Below are positions 25,785 to 35,292 of a DNA stretch of 64,000 nucleotides, piece after piece. The translations under genes were made by a program, and so were the position numbers. The DNA comes from Taibaiella lutea (GTDB taxonomy: Bacteria; Bacteroidota; Bacteroidia; Chitinophagales; Chitinophagaceae): the NCBI RefSeq assembly GCF_008629695.1, contig NZ_VWSH01000003.1, positions 309,688-373,687 on the forward strand. Direction: 5' to 3'. The notes under the pieces are model-generated. The model searched no databases, was not told the origin of the DNA, and saw nothing but the letters and a program-made list of their open reading frames with translations. Every line of letters begins with the position of its first letter. Positions within the stretch are counted from its first letter, which is position 1.

Positions 25785-26378
25785 ATGTTACAACATATTC
25801 CTACGCTCGAAAACAACAAAACAAAATTACAGCCGCTCGATAAAAAAGATACGGATGCTTTGGCTGAAATAGCAATAGCACAACCTGATTTATTTCAATT
25901 CATGTCACAGCAATTGAACAGTACTGCTGATGTCTATGCTTATATCCGCAAAGGATTGGATGAATTTAACGAAGGCGCATCTTTACCATTCCTGATTATC
26001 GACAAAGAAAGCGGGAAAGTCGCCGGCACAACGCGTTTTGGCAATTTAGTCAAAGAACACAAACGCGTAGAGATAGGCTGGACATGGATTTCAAAGGAAT
26101 TTCATAATACCGGCTTGAATAAAGCCATGAAGTTTCTGATGCTGCAATATGCTTTTGAAACATTGGAATTTAATAGAGTTGAAATCAAAACAAGCGAGAT
26201 AAATTATATTTCCAGAAGAGCTATCGAAAGCCTTGGCGCTACATTTGAAGGTATATTGAGACATCATATTATTAATGATAATGGAAGTTTGCGTAATACC
26301 GTTTATTATAGCATTCTGAAAGAAGAATGGCCGGAGATTAAAGAACGTATCTTTGGAAAATATAAAGACAAATGGTAA
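25785..26378 (+). CDS. GNAT-family N-acetyltransferase (RimJ/RimL-like)
   Basis: 197 aa. The RimL-type layout is visible: KLQPLDKKDTDAL near the start, GTTRFGNL then RVEIGWTWISKEFHNTGLN (the acetyl-CoA loop region, with N-T-G in place of Q-G-x-G), then NRVEIKTSEIN and SRRAIESLGATFEG near the end. It acetylates an amino group of an unknown substrate. The 7 bp to the next gene suggests a small operon (25785-27409). Confidence 0.85.
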   Translation: MLQHIPTLENNKTKLQPLDKKDTDALAEIAIAQPDLFQFMSQQLNSTADVYAYIRKGLDEFNEGASLPFLIIDKESGKVAGTTRFGNLVKEHKRVEIGWTWISKEFHNTGLNKAMKFLMLQYAFETLEFNRVEIKTSEINYISRRAIESLGATFEGILRHHIINDNGSLRNTVYYSILKEEWPEIKERIFGKYKDKW

Positions 26379-26384
26379 GTAAGC

Positions 26385-26996
26385 ATGAACAATAGAATTG
26401 AGAATAGACAAAGAAATCAGGATGATTCAATTGTCAGCAATTTAAATTTCATCAAGTTAAATAAACGCTACCCTTGGACTACCAAACTGACAATGCCCAT
26501 CGTTGTGTATGCTATTGTCTTTTTACTGACCGCCTGCCTATCGCTGACATTGCTCAATAATAGTTCTGATGGCAACCCTACAAAAATATCAGGCAGAATT
26601 ATATTGCCGATCGGTTCCTTATTAGTTTTAGGACTTACAATTTCCATTTATTTAAAATCGCTAAAGTTTATTGTATTACCAACAGGATTAAATAAACAAT
26701 TGAATCATGATTTGTTAGTCTCTTTCCTGAATCAAAAGCATTTACTGATTTACCATCATCCGGATACAAATGATGTCCTTCAAATTGTAAGCCGTCCGCT
26801 TAATTTTCAAGACGACAGAAGGGAAACTTTGGTTTTTGTAACAGATGAAAATACAATTTTGATTAATAGTCATTTTACAGATAGCGGTTGGAGATTAACC
26901 GCTGCATCAAGGCACGATAAACAAATAGGCGGGGAATTAATGCAATGGATATTGCAATATAAAAATCAAAACGAGACGGCTGTTAAATATCGTTAA
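26385..26996 (+). CDS. Membrane protein of unknown function
   Basis: 203 aa. Two hydrophobic helices: about 35-58 (PIVVYAIVFLLTACLSLTLL) and about 72-92 (IILPIGSLLVLGLTISIYL). A soluble C-terminal domain of about 110 residues follows, rich in strands (LLIYHHPDT, ETLVFVTDENTILIN). No named family recognised. It lies in tight array after the GNAT gene and just before a DUF983 protein. Confidence 0.65.
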   Translation: MNNRIENRQRNQDDSIVSNLNFIKLNKRYPWTTKLTMPIVVYAIVFLLTACLSLTLLNNSSDGNPTKISGRIILPIGSLLVLGLTISIYLKSLKFIVLPTGLNKQLNHDLLVSFLNQKHLLIYHHPDTNDVLQIVSRPLNFQDDRRETLVFVTDENTILINSHFTDSGWRLTAASRHDKQIGGELMQWILQYKNQNETAVKYR

Positions 26997-27025
26997 GACT
27001 GTTGCCTAATTTTAAAATCAAAACA

Positions 27026-27409
27026 ATGTCTTCTAAAAATCCTTTGCTTATACCTTCTTTGCTTACTGAAAAATGCCCTAAATGCAGACGTGGCAATATC
27101 TTCACTCAAAAAAGCATTTTCCCTCTAAATACTTGTTTGCAGGTGAATGAATACTGCGGTCATTGTAATCAAAAAATAAAAGTAGAGAATAATTATGGGC
27201 AGGGTATGAACTTTGTATTCATCGTAATTGTCTTCATTGTTACAGCTATCATCTACAGTTTGACATTAGGCTTATCTTTTAAAGACAACAGCATTTTCTA
27301 TTATTTAGGTGTCGGTATCATCTTAAGTCTTTTATTGCAACCTTGGCTGATGCGGCTTTCAAGAGTTTTGTTTTTGTATCTGGTCATTCCTTTTGATAAG
27401 ACAAAATAA
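27026..27409 (+). CDS. DUF983-family membrane protein
   Basis: 127 aa from the ATG at 27026. A TTG at 27002 would add eight residues. It starts with a zinc-ribbon-like CPKCRRGNIF and a second CGHCNQKIKVE, then two membrane helices and the conserved WLMRLSRVLFLYL and PFDK tail. The family is widespread in Bacteroidota and alphaproteobacteria with no firm function. It is the last gene of a three-gene plus-strand unit. Confidence 0.8.
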   Translation: MSSKNPLLIPSLLTEKCPKCRRGNIFTQKSIFPLNTCLQVNEYCGHCNQKIKVENNYGQGMNFVFIVIVFIVTAIIYSLTLGLSFKDNSIFYYLGVGIILSLLLQPWLMRLSRVLFLYLVIPFDKTK

Positions 27410-27447
27410 AACCTGCAAACAAAAAGAAGGTGTGTTGCTTGCAGGTT
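27410..27447. terminator. Weak bidirectional terminator between DUF983 gene and permease
   Basis: Stem AACCTGCAA / TTGCAGGTT (27410-27418 and 27439-27447) with a 20-nt loop. The T-rich tail is better on the minus strand, so it mainly fits the permease. Confidence 0.5.
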
Positions 27448-27468
27448 ACAAAAAGTGTTTACAAAAGT

Positions 27469-29214
27469 TTACTTTCCTCTCAGCTTACTGTTATTATAGC
27501 CATAAATGAAATAAACTACCAATCCTAAACACAACCAGCCTATAAACCACAACCAATTACTTTTGCTCATGCCTGTAAGCAAATAAGCACAGGTTATAAC
27601 ACCCATCAAAGGAATCAGGGAATATTTTTTCACAAAGGCAATCAAAGCAAGAAGTATTGCAAAGCCCCAGAAAATAATAAGGCTGACTTTTGGTGTGGCT
27701 AAATCCCAGAAACCTGATTTACCATTTACAAAATCTTCATTACTGCTAAAATCAAATTGAAACATTTCTGTAAAATAAGTTTTGCTTAGCAGATAAGCGG
27801 TAACGAAGGCAACCGCAACAATCAACGGAAATATAAAGCGACCATTGATATACGGCATCTGGAAGCGTCCCGGAATCTTTTCTTTCTTTGGTATTAACAA
27901 CACACCACCGCAAACCAATAAGAATGCAAACAAAGTAGCGATACTTGTAAAATCAAGCACAAAAGTCTTGTCGGTAAATATAATCGGAATGCCCACCACC
28001 AGGCCTGTAATGATAGTACTGAAAGAAGGTGTTTTATATTTAGGGTGAATTTTTTGAAACACCGTTGGCAATAAACCATCACGACTCATACTCATCCAGA
28101 TTCTTGGCTGTCCCATTTGGAATACCAATAACACACTTGTCATGGCAACTACAGCAGTGATAGCAACTAAAAATTGCATCCAGCCTACATTCAGATTTTC
28201 GGGTTCAAAGATAAAAGCAAGCGGATCTCCGATGCCTTCAAACTTCTGATAGTTAACAGCCCCTGTTAATACCAAAGTCAATAAAATATAAATTATGGTA
28301 CAAATAATGAGGGAAAGCATCATGCCTCTTGGCAAATCTCTTTGCGGGTTTTTACTTTCTTCGGCAAGTACGCTAACGGCATCAAATCCGATATAGGCAA
28401 AGAAAACTCCGCTTACAGCCATCATAACCCCGCTAAATCCTTTAGGCATAAAAGAATGCGAGCCACCGCTTATCGGAGGTGTCCAGTTAAATGTCAATCC
28501 ATTACTAAATACAAAATAACCGCCTACTAAAATGATAATTAATACAACCCCCAGTTTCAACCACACCATAAGGTTGCTGAAATTCTTGCTCTCCTTTACC
28601 CCTCTGAAAACCAGATAAGTAATAGCCAGATTTATTATCAATGCTGGAATGTCAATTATAAACCGGAGCCCTGCAATAACAGGAGCTGTATTCCAGGCCA
28701 GTATTGCTTCTTTGTTACCACTGCTGTTTGCAATAGCATCTTTGGCTTCCATATAGCTGGTACAAAAATATGCGGGAATGTGAATGTCGAATTTACTCAT
28801 GAGCGAAGTAAAATAATCACTCCAGCTATAAGCCACATATATATTGCCGATAGAATATTCCATTATTAAAGCCCAGCCTATAATCCAGGCAAATAACTCC
28901 CCAAAGCTTGCGTAGGCATAAGTATAAGCGCTTCCCGCTACAGGAATACGGCTTGCAAATTCAGAATAACACAACGCTGTAAAACCACATGCAATAGCCG
29001 TAATCACAAATAAAACAACCACACCGGGGCCTCCGTCAAAAATGGCGGCTCCCAAGCTACTGAAACTTCCTGCACCTAAAATAGCGGCAATCCCGAAGAA
29101 AGTAAGATCTTTTAAAGTAAGTACTCTTTTTAAACCACCCTCGCCATGCACACCATCTCCACCTTCTGCCAATATGTTGGTTATATTTTTTCTTCTGAAC
29201 AATGAATTACTCAT
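27469..29214 (-). CDS. APC-superfamily amino acid permease (cationic amino acid transporter-like)
   Basis: 581 aa with about twelve to fourteen membrane helices. The first helix carries GIAAILGAGSFSSLG, the unwound substrate-binding motif of APC transporters. FAYIGFDAVSVLAEESKNPQRDLPRG is the highly conserved helix-6/loop motif, here beginning FFAYIGFD. The extended length and C-terminal helices fit the CAT/YfnA branch. It likely imports amino acids. The substrate cannot be assigned by eye. Confidence 0.88.
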   Translation of the reverse strand: MSNSLFRRKNITNILAEGGDGVHGEGGLKRVLTLKDLTFFGIAAILGAGSFSSLGAAIFDGGPGVVVLFVITAIACGFTALCYSEFASRIPVAGSAYTYAYASFGELFAWIIGWALIMEYSIGNIYVAYSWSDYFTSLMSKFDIHIPAYFCTSYMEAKDAIANSSGNKEAILAWNTAPVIAGLRFIIDIPALIINLAITYLVFRGVKESKNFSNLMVWLKLGVVLIIILVGGYFVFSNGLTFNWTPPISGGSHSFMPKGFSGVMMAVSGVFFAYIGFDAVSVLAEESKNPQRDLPRGMMLSLIICTIIYILLTLVLTGAVNYQKFEGIGDPLAFIFEPENLNVGWMQFLVAITAVVAMTSVLLVFQMGQPRIWMSMSRDGLLPTVFQKIHPKYKTPSFSTIITGLVVGIPIIFTDKTFVLDFTSIATLFAFLLVCGGVLLIPKKEKIPGRFQMPYINGRFIFPLIVAVAFVTAYLLSKTYFTEMFQFDFSSNEDFVNGKSGFWDLATPKVSLIIFWGFAILLALIAFVKKYSLIPLMGVITCAYLLTGMSKSNWLWFIGWLCLGLVVYFIYGYNNSKLRGK

Positions 29215-29307
29215 TAATTGAAATTTAATGGGCTAAAGTAAAAATTAGCAAGCAATAATTTTAATGATTTTATCCAGTGGTAACGAAATGCCTGTTGATA
29301 CACATCC

Positions 29308-29739
29308 CTATTCCTTACTTTTCAAAACAAAAGTATTGCATATCCTGTCGTGCAATGTTCTGCTGTATTTATCCCAAAGCATCATAAAGAAGCCCAATAA
29401 AAGCAATGCGTAAGAGATATATTTCGCAAAATACCGGCCACTTGCTTTCAGGAAAGAAATACGTTTCCCATCTGTATCAACCACCTGAATTTTAAAGATT
29501 CTCTTCCCGATTGTTCCCTGATGTACGGATGATTCCTGAATAGCAAAATAAAGCCACCCGGCTATAACAGTAAGCCAAGTGCCTTTATAACTGAAAACGA
29601 TTCCGATAAATATATGATCGGGTTGCTCGTTCAAAAGATTTCCCAGAAACGCCAATAAAACCCACATTATAATAGTATCCAAAAGACAGGCGGCAAAGCG
29701 TTCTTTAAAATTGGCATAATGAAAAACAGGTGTATTCAA
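29308..29739 (-). CDS. RDD-family membrane protein
   Basis: 143 aa. FKERFAACLLDTIIMW carries the R and D of the RDD motif. Three hydrophobic segments follow, with the family signature QGTIGKRIFKIQVVDTDG in the middle loop. RDD proteins are small membrane proteins, some implicated in ion exchange. Function here is unknown. The gene lies upstream of the permease on the same strand, separated by 93 bp. Confidence 0.82.
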   Translation of the reverse strand: MNTPVFHYANFKERFAACLLDTIIMWVLLAFLGNLLNEQPDHIFIGIVFSYKGTWLTVIAGWLYFAIQESSVHQGTIGKRIFKIQVVDTDGKRISFLKASGRYFAKYISYALLLLGFFMMLWDKYSRTLHDRICNTFVLKSKE

Positions 29740-30054
29740 AATTATTTGATTTTAGTTATGATATATAAAGCAACCTGAGCCCAAATACGTTGCACATAAG
29801 GCTTGTAATTATGTGCAAATGTCAATAATAAACAATTATCTTTCCCGTTTATTAAACCCTACATTAAAAATGCAATCAAACCTGCCCGATTATATAATTA
29901 AATTTTAAAAACTGACACACTCGAATGTTAAAGAAAACTGTTAAAAAGAAGTATCTTTACTTAACATTTGAAAATCCATTATTGATCCGCGCACCATATC
30001 CCTACCCTTCTATCCGGACTCAATACAATTGGAAGCCAATATAACCAATTAATT
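29740..30054. other. 315-bp divergent promoter region, no gene
   Basis: Between the RDD gene and a plus-strand kinase-like gene. The only element I can point to is TATCTTTA (29952-29959), one mismatch from TAnnTTTG on the plus strand. No coding frame, repeat or strong hairpin was seen. Confidence 0.6.
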
Positions 30055-31731
30055 ATGTCAAGATTATTACTGCTGACAATACTTTTGGTATTCTTTTTTC
30101 AAATCAATGTTATACATGGGCAAAAACCCATTTTGACAGAGTATGCTATTGAACAAATTAAAGGAATTCCGGAGGAGAAGCAAGACTCGTTTTATATTGT
30201 TCAGGGCAAATATTATTACGCATTCTATACACGCGAAAGCTACAGGAAATCAATGGAATGTTATCTTGAAGCGCTCAGGCTTGCCATCAAGTACAAACAT
30301 CCAAAGGAAATTCTAAGATGCTATTTCTATATCGGTTCTGTATTTGATGCCAATAACAATGTCAAACAAGCTGTTCGTTACTATACGATGTACTATGAAG
30401 GCGTCCTAAAGGAACGTCCGTTCAATGCCGAAAACATATTAAGGGCGACTTATAACATCGCGTCCATATACACAAAGGCTCAGGATACGACTAATGCTTA
30501 TCTCTATACACTGAAGATGGCAGAAATGGTTGGCTGGGTAAAAACACCGAAATCACGTAACCAACACTATTTACTGATTGCCCATAATTTTGTGATGATT
30601 GGCAGGCAAAAGGAATTCCTGGAATATTTCAATAAAATTCCGTCCAATGCTACTTTTGAGGATGGCGAACTGGCTTATGGCCGGTATTTCGCTGAATCAA
30701 AGAGCAGGTACGCTTTTTTCAATGGCGATTACAACGCAGTGATCCCTCCTGTTCTTTATGAATTGTCACGCACAAAGGATTCTGTTTCACTAATGAATTT
30801 TCTTATAAGTTCTTATGCTGATATAGGTGATTACAAATCAGCTTATCAGGTACAGAAGAGAACAATGGAAGCAGACTGGAGGAGCATGGACAGAAATACT
30901 TATGGCGATATCAATTACAGGTTATTGGAAGCTGATAATCTGCTAAGGCAGAAAAAGAATTCCGAATTAATGATTGCACATGAGCAATTAAAATTCAGGA
31001 CATCGTTGTTGTATGCCTCTACTTTTTTAATGGCGCTGGGTTTTGCTATTACATTTTTCCTTTTCAGAAGATATAAGATTCGCAACAAACTTAAAGATCA
31101 GAAATCAAAGCTTAATAAAGAACACGAAGAAGCAAGTCATTTGTTATTAGCAGAATTGCATTCCGGCATTAAAGAAAGCCTTGAAGCGTTGTATTCAAGT
31201 CTTGATGCCCAATTTCAGGCATCCGGTCAATCTATTGATGATATAAAGAAGGAAATAAAAGCGGGTATCAACTGTATTGCACTATCACACAACATTTTAC
31301 AGCAAAACGAAGAAATAAGCAGCGTTGCATTACAACCTTTCTTCGAGAAACTTACCAAAGAAACACTCGAAATTTTTGATGCAGATGCTTATCAGATAAG
31401 ATGGGAAGTAAAAACCTCTTCTTACTATATGGAAGTTGCTAAGCTGGTGCCTTTGGCTTTGGCAGTGGTAGAGCTTTTAAAAAATACCGTTAAGAACAAT
31501 ATTCATTTCGAAAAGCAGGTTGATTTAATTATTTCCTGTAAGCTCTCTGATGGCGAATATCATTTCAGTTACACTGAAAATACAGCTGCAGAACCTGATT
31601 TGGGCACTGACGTTATAACAAGAATCGACACTACATTATTACATAATTTTCTAAAGCAAATTGACGCAAAAGTAATGATTGATGATAGCATAAATGGTAA
31701 AAGCGAAGCGATCATTGTATTTAGTAAATAG
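30055..31731 (+). CDS. TPR membrane protein with degenerate histidine-kinase-like C-terminus
   Basis: 558 aa. Signal peptide (about 1-22), TPR-like helix pairs (about 40-320: YRKSMECYLEALRLAIKY, then ILRCYFYIGSVFDANN), one membrane helix near LLYASTFLMALGFAITFFLF (about 321-340), then a coiled coil and a region aligned with HisKA_2. Where typical kinases read IHHRVKNNLQ it has LHSGIKESLE. The ATP lid retains only ELLKNTVKNN as N box, and the G1 position reads TENTAAEPD in place of DNGxG. It is therefore probably a pseudokinase or adaptor. No response regulator is adjacent. Confidence 0.75.
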   Translation: MSRLLLLTILLVFFFQINVIHGQKPILTEYAIEQIKGIPEEKQDSFYIVQGKYYYAFYTRESYRKSMECYLEALRLAIKYKHPKEILRCYFYIGSVFDANNNVKQAVRYYTMYYEGVLKERPFNAENILRATYNIASIYTKAQDTTNAYLYTLKMAEMVGWVKTPKSRNQHYLLIAHNFVMIGRQKEFLEYFNKIPSNATFEDGELAYGRYFAESKSRYAFFNGDYNAVIPPVLYELSRTKDSVSLMNFLISSYADIGDYKSAYQVQKRTMEADWRSMDRNTYGDINYRLLEADNLLRQKKNSELMIAHEQLKFRTSLLYASTFLMALGFAITFFLFRRYKIRNKLKDQKSKLNKEHEEASHLLLAELHSGIKESLEALYSSLDAQFQASGQSIDDIKKEIKAGINCIALSHNILQQNEEISSVALQPFFEKLTKETLEIFDADAYQIRWEVKTSSYYMEVAKLVPLALAVVELLKNTVKNNIHFEKQVDLIISCKLSDGEYHFSYTENTAAEPDLGTDVITRIDTTLLHNFLKQIDAKVMIDDSINGKSEAIIVFSK

Positions 31732-31798
31732 TTCCTGTTTTTCGGGGCTTTGATAATATTATATGCTATTCCAAATGCAAGAGGATTCAAAATAAAAT

Positions 31799-31806
31799 TA
31801 TCTTTG
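31799..31806 (+). promoter_or_regulatory. Candidate -7 box TATCTTTG of hutH
   Basis: Exact TAnnTTTG match, 24 bp upstream of the hutH ATG. No clear TTG at -33. Confidence 0.45.
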
Positions 31807-31830
31807 CGCTCTTAAAATTAATACCAGCAT

Positions 31831-33309
31831 ATGGAATTACCGGAGCATTTACTCATTGCATCTCTCAATGAATTACTACATCAAAATATTGAGTTAACAG
31901 AAAAAGACCTTGGTAAAATCAATGCCAACAGAAATTTTCTGGATAAAAAAATTGCAAGCGGACAGACTTATTACGGTATCAATACCGGTTTCGGTTCTCT
32001 TTGTAACGTCCGCATCAATGATGACGAACTTGCAGATTTACAGAAAAACCTTGTAACCTCCCACTCTTGTGGCTTTGGTGACGAAGTTCCTGCTGAAATC
32101 GTAAAGATTATGCTGCTGTTGAAAATTCGTGGGTTAGCTCAGGGATTCAGCGGCATTCATGAGGAAACCATTCAACGCCTGGTTTATTTCTACAATGAAA
32201 ATATCCTGCCTGTTGTCTATGAGCAAGGCTCATTGGGCGCTTCGGGAGATTTGGCTCCGTTGGCCCATCTAAGCTTGCCATTGTTAGGCTTAGGTGAAGT
32301 AAACGTAAACAACAAAAAAACAGCTTCAGAAGAAGCCCTGAAAAAAGGTAATCTTGAAGCATTAAGTCTGCATGCAAAAGAAGGGCTTGCTTTATTGAAT
32401 GGTACACAATTCATGAGTAGTTATGCTACTTGGGCCTTATTACAGGCAAGCCGTTTGCAACGTTGGGCAGATGTAATTGCAGCACTCTCTCTGGAAGCCT
32501 TTGATGGTAAATCGGAACCTTTCTCCCATCCTATTCACAGGGTGCGGCCACATAAAGGACAAATTGAAACAGCTGAAGCTATACGTGCATTGCTTGAAGG
32601 CAGCGCTTTACAGCAAAATGTAAAAGTACAGGTACAGGATCCGTATTCTTTCCGTTGTGTACCACAGGTACATGGCGCTACAAAAGATGTCATCCGGCAT
32701 ATTACCTCAATTGTCGAAACAGAAATAAATTCTGTAACAGACAATCCTATTGTGTTTGAAGAAGAAGATCTGATTTTAAGCGGCGGTAATTTTCATGGCC
32801 AGCCATTGGCTTTGCATTTAGATTTTTTCGCTATCGCAATGGCTGAACTGGCCAATATTTCAGAGCGCAGAACATACCTTCTGGTAAGCGGACAAAGAGG
32901 CCTGCAACCCTTCCTGGCACAAAATCCAGGCTTACACAGCGGGTTTATGATTGCACAATATACGGCGGCATCCATCGTAAGTCAGAACAAACAATATTGC
33001 ACACCTGCTTCTGTTGATAGCATTGTAAGCAGCAATGGACAAGAAGACCATGTAAGCATGGGAGCCAATGCAGCAACCAAACTTAAAAAAGTAATTGATA
33101 ATGTGCAGCGCGTATTAGCTATTGAACTGTTGTGTGCTGCTCAGGCAATGGATTTCCGCCGCCCGGGTAAAAGCTCTGCTAAGCTGGAAAACCTGATGAC
33201 AGCCTTTCGCAAAGAAGTTTCATTCAATGATGCAGACCGCGTTTTGCATGATGATATGATAAAAGCAGAACAATTTCTAAATCAGCATGCTGATCCTATT
33301 TTAGGATAA
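31831..33309 (+). CDS. hutH: Histidine ammonia-lyase
   Basis: 492 aa. The autocatalytic MIO prosthetic group forms from Ala-Ser-Gly at 137-139 in GSLGASGDLAPLAH, the hallmark of the family. YGINTGFGSL near 48-57 and the later SVTDNPIVF and GGNFHGQP motifs are also present. It deaminates L-histidine to urocanate, the first step of the Hut pathway. The usual hutU, hutI and hutG genes are not in this window, so hutH stands alone here. A solitary HAL family member could also act on another aromatic amino acid. Confidence 0.93.
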   Translation: MELPEHLLIASLNELLHQNIELTEKDLGKINANRNFLDKKIASGQTYYGINTGFGSLCNVRINDDELADLQKNLVTSHSCGFGDEVPAEIVKIMLLLKIRGLAQGFSGIHEETIQRLVYFYNENILPVVYEQGSLGASGDLAPLAHLSLPLLGLGEVNVNNKKTASEEALKKGNLEALSLHAKEGLALLNGTQFMSSYATWALLQASRLQRWADVIAALSLEAFDGKSEPFSHPIHRVRPHKGQIETAEAIRALLEGSALQQNVKVQVQDPYSFRCVPQVHGATKDVIRHITSIVETEINSVTDNPIVFEEEDLILSGGNFHGQPLALHLDFFAIAMAELANISERRTYLLVSGQRGLQPFLAQNPGLHSGFMIAQYTAASIVSQNKQYCTPASVDSIVSSNGQEDHVSMGANAATKLKKVIDNVQRVLAIELLCAAQAMDFRRPGKSSAKLENLMTAFRKEVSFNDADRVLHDDMIKAEQFLNQHADPILG

Positions 33310-33329
33310 TGCCTCTGAACTATTTTATC

Positions 33330-33367
33330 AATCCCGTAGTAACTATGTTGCTGCGGGATTTTTGTTT
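33330..33367 (+). terminator. Terminator of hutH
   Basis: 14-bp stem AATCCCGTAGTAAC / GTTGCTGCGGGATT with two G-U wobbles and a 3-nt loop, then TTTGTTT, 20 bp after the stop. Confidence 0.85.
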
Positions 33368-33471
33368 CCCGGTTATATAATAAAGTCTGACAACCGAAAT
33401 AAAAAATTAGTATCTGGCATTTAGCAAATAAACTTCTATTTTGCATATCCAAAATTCAAACAACACTTTTC

Positions 33472-34755
33472 ATGTTCATTCCGGAATTATACAATCTTTT
33501 TTTACAATTCCCATCCATACAGACAGATAGCCGAAAGATTAAAAAAGGCGATATTTTTTTTGCATTAAAAGGCGACAATTTTAACGGAAATGCTTTTGCG
33601 GCAAAAGCATTGGAAGACGGCGCTGCTTATGCAGTAATAGACGAATCTCAATACGCAACCGATGACAGATATATTCTTACCAATGATGTCTTAACCACAT
33701 TACAGTTATTGTCGCATCATCATCGCCTGCAATTGGATATTCCTGTAATAGCCATTACCGGTTCCAACGGCAAAACAACAACAAAAGAGTTATTAATTGC
33801 TGTCTTATCTGCCAAATATAAAACCTATGCTACCGAAGGCAACCTGAACAATCACATTGGCGTACCGTTAACTTTACTTAAAATAAAACAAGATGCGGAA
33901 ATAGCAATCATAGAAATGGGAGCCAATCATATTGGTGAGATTGCTTCCTACTGTAAATATGCAAATCCTGATTTTGGTTTAATTAATAATGTCGGTAAAG
34001 CCCATCTGGAAGGCTTCGGAAGCCTGGAAGGTGTTAAGAAAGCAAAAGGCGAGTTATACGATTACATCAGGAAATTTGACGGCACCATCTTCAGGAATGC
34101 AGATTTGGATTACCTGGAAAAAATGTCGCAAGGCATTCAGAAACAAATCACTTATGGAACTTCGAACGCCCAGGTAATAGGAAGAGCTATTGGCGACGAC
34201 ACCATGCTTAAAGTAGTGATACTGACTTCTGGCATGGAAGTACAGATAAACACACAATTAGTAGGCGCTTATAATTTACCGAATGTATTGGCTGCAGTTG
34301 CTGTCGGTCATTATTTTAATGTGGATATTGATACGATAAAAAAGGCTTTGGAAAACTATACACCATCTAATAGCCGTTCACAGTTGATTGAAAAAGGCAG
34401 TAATAAAATCATTCTGGATGCTTACAACGCCAACCCCACAAGTATGAAACTGGCATTGGAAAACATGGCTTCTTTACAGGCCGAAAACAAATGGCTGTTA
34501 CTTGGCGCAATGAAAGAGATGGGTGAAGAATCTGTCGCGGAACATCAGTCATTAGTTGATTTGGCAATTCAGTTAGGCTTTCAAAATGTAATTCTTACCG
34601 GAAAAGAGTTTGAAGCGACAAAACATAATTATATCTGGTTTGCCACATCTTCGGAAGTGAAAGATTACCTGTCGGAAAATAAGGTTGAACATGCAACAAT
34701 TTTAATCAAAGGTTCACGCGGCTCTAAAATGGAAGTAGCTTTGGAGGCCTTTTAA
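33472..34755 (+). CDS. murF: UDP-N-acetylmuramoyl-tripeptide--D-alanyl-D-alanine ligase
   Basis: 427 aa, slightly shorter than E. coli MurF. The Mur-ligase ATP loop ITGSNGKTTTKE is at about 95-106, TDSRKIKKGDIFFALKG near 18-34 is the MurF-specific N-terminal motif, and EMGANHIGEI and LDAYNANPTSM are the other family signatures. It adds D-Ala-D-Ala to the UDP-MurNAc-tripeptide in the cytoplasm. The other mur genes are not nearby. It is followed after 12 bp by a small secreted protein gene, probably in the same transcript. Confidence 0.95.
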   Translation: MFIPELYNLFLQFPSIQTDSRKIKKGDIFFALKGDNFNGNAFAAKALEDGAAYAVIDESQYATDDRYILTNDVLTTLQLLSHHHRLQLDIPVIAITGSNGKTTTKELLIAVLSAKYKTYATEGNLNNHIGVPLTLLKIKQDAEIAIIEMGANHIGEIASYCKYANPDFGLINNVGKAHLEGFGSLEGVKKAKGELYDYIRKFDGTIFRNADLDYLEKMSQGIQKQITYGTSNAQVIGRAIGDDTMLKVVILTSGMEVQINTQLVGAYNLPNVLAAVAVGHYFNVDIDTIKKALENYTPSNSRSQLIEKGSNKIILDAYNANPTSMKLALENMASLQAENKWLLLGAMKEMGEESVAEHQSLVDLAIQLGFQNVILTGKEFEATKHNYIWFATSSEVKDYLSENKVEHATILIKGSRGSKMEVALEAF

Positions 34756-34767
34756 ATGCTATAAACA

Positions 34768-35292
34768 ATGTCAAAGAAAATCATACTTGTACTGCTTTCT
34801 ATTGTTTTATGTAATACCGGTTTTGCGCAATACACTGCAAAACTGGATAATCGCTCGAGTGTGGTTTTCCCATCAAAACCACAAGAAATGAACCAGGATG
34901 GACAGATTATTTTGTACAGCATGATGGATAAGGAAAATAAAATAACAGGCATGGCAACTGTAATTGACGTAACTCAATATGGCGTTGACTCAAATGCCGT
35001 TGCTGCCAACTATAACAATAGCATGTTCGTTGATATTATCCTTCAGAATGTTGCGGGTCAATTTACAGGTGCGGAACTGGTTTCGAAGAAAAAGGTTGCC
35101 ATCGGGAAATTAATGGGCTATGATGTTGTTTTTAAAAATCATAATCCTACCGAGGCCGTTCCTTATGAAAATATCTACGCACATGTCATGTTTGCCGGTT
35201 CTCATATTTATGCGCTGAGTATTCTGGATGTAACGGGAACAGATGGTTTAAGCTTTACCGACAAGTTTTTCAGCTCATTAAAAGTAGATTAG
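34768..35292 (+). CDS. Secreted protein of unknown function
   Basis: 174 aa. A clear signal peptide (about 1-20, cleaved near GFAQ) precedes a mainly beta domain (VVFPSKPQEM, then KVAIGKLMGYDVVFKN). No membrane helix after the signal. It resembles small periplasmic proteins of unknown role in Bacteroidota, but I cannot name a family. Its stop overlaps the stop of the convergent VIT-like gene by four bases (TTAG). Confidence 0.7.
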   Translation: MSKKIILVLLSIVLCNTGFAQYTAKLDNRSSVVFPSKPQEMNQDGQIILYSMMDKENKITGMATVIDVTQYGVDSNAVAANYNNSMFVDIILQNVAGQFTGAELVSKKKVAIGKLMGYDVVFKNHNPTEAVPYENIYAHVMFAGSHIYALSILDVTGTDGLSFTDKFFSSLKVD

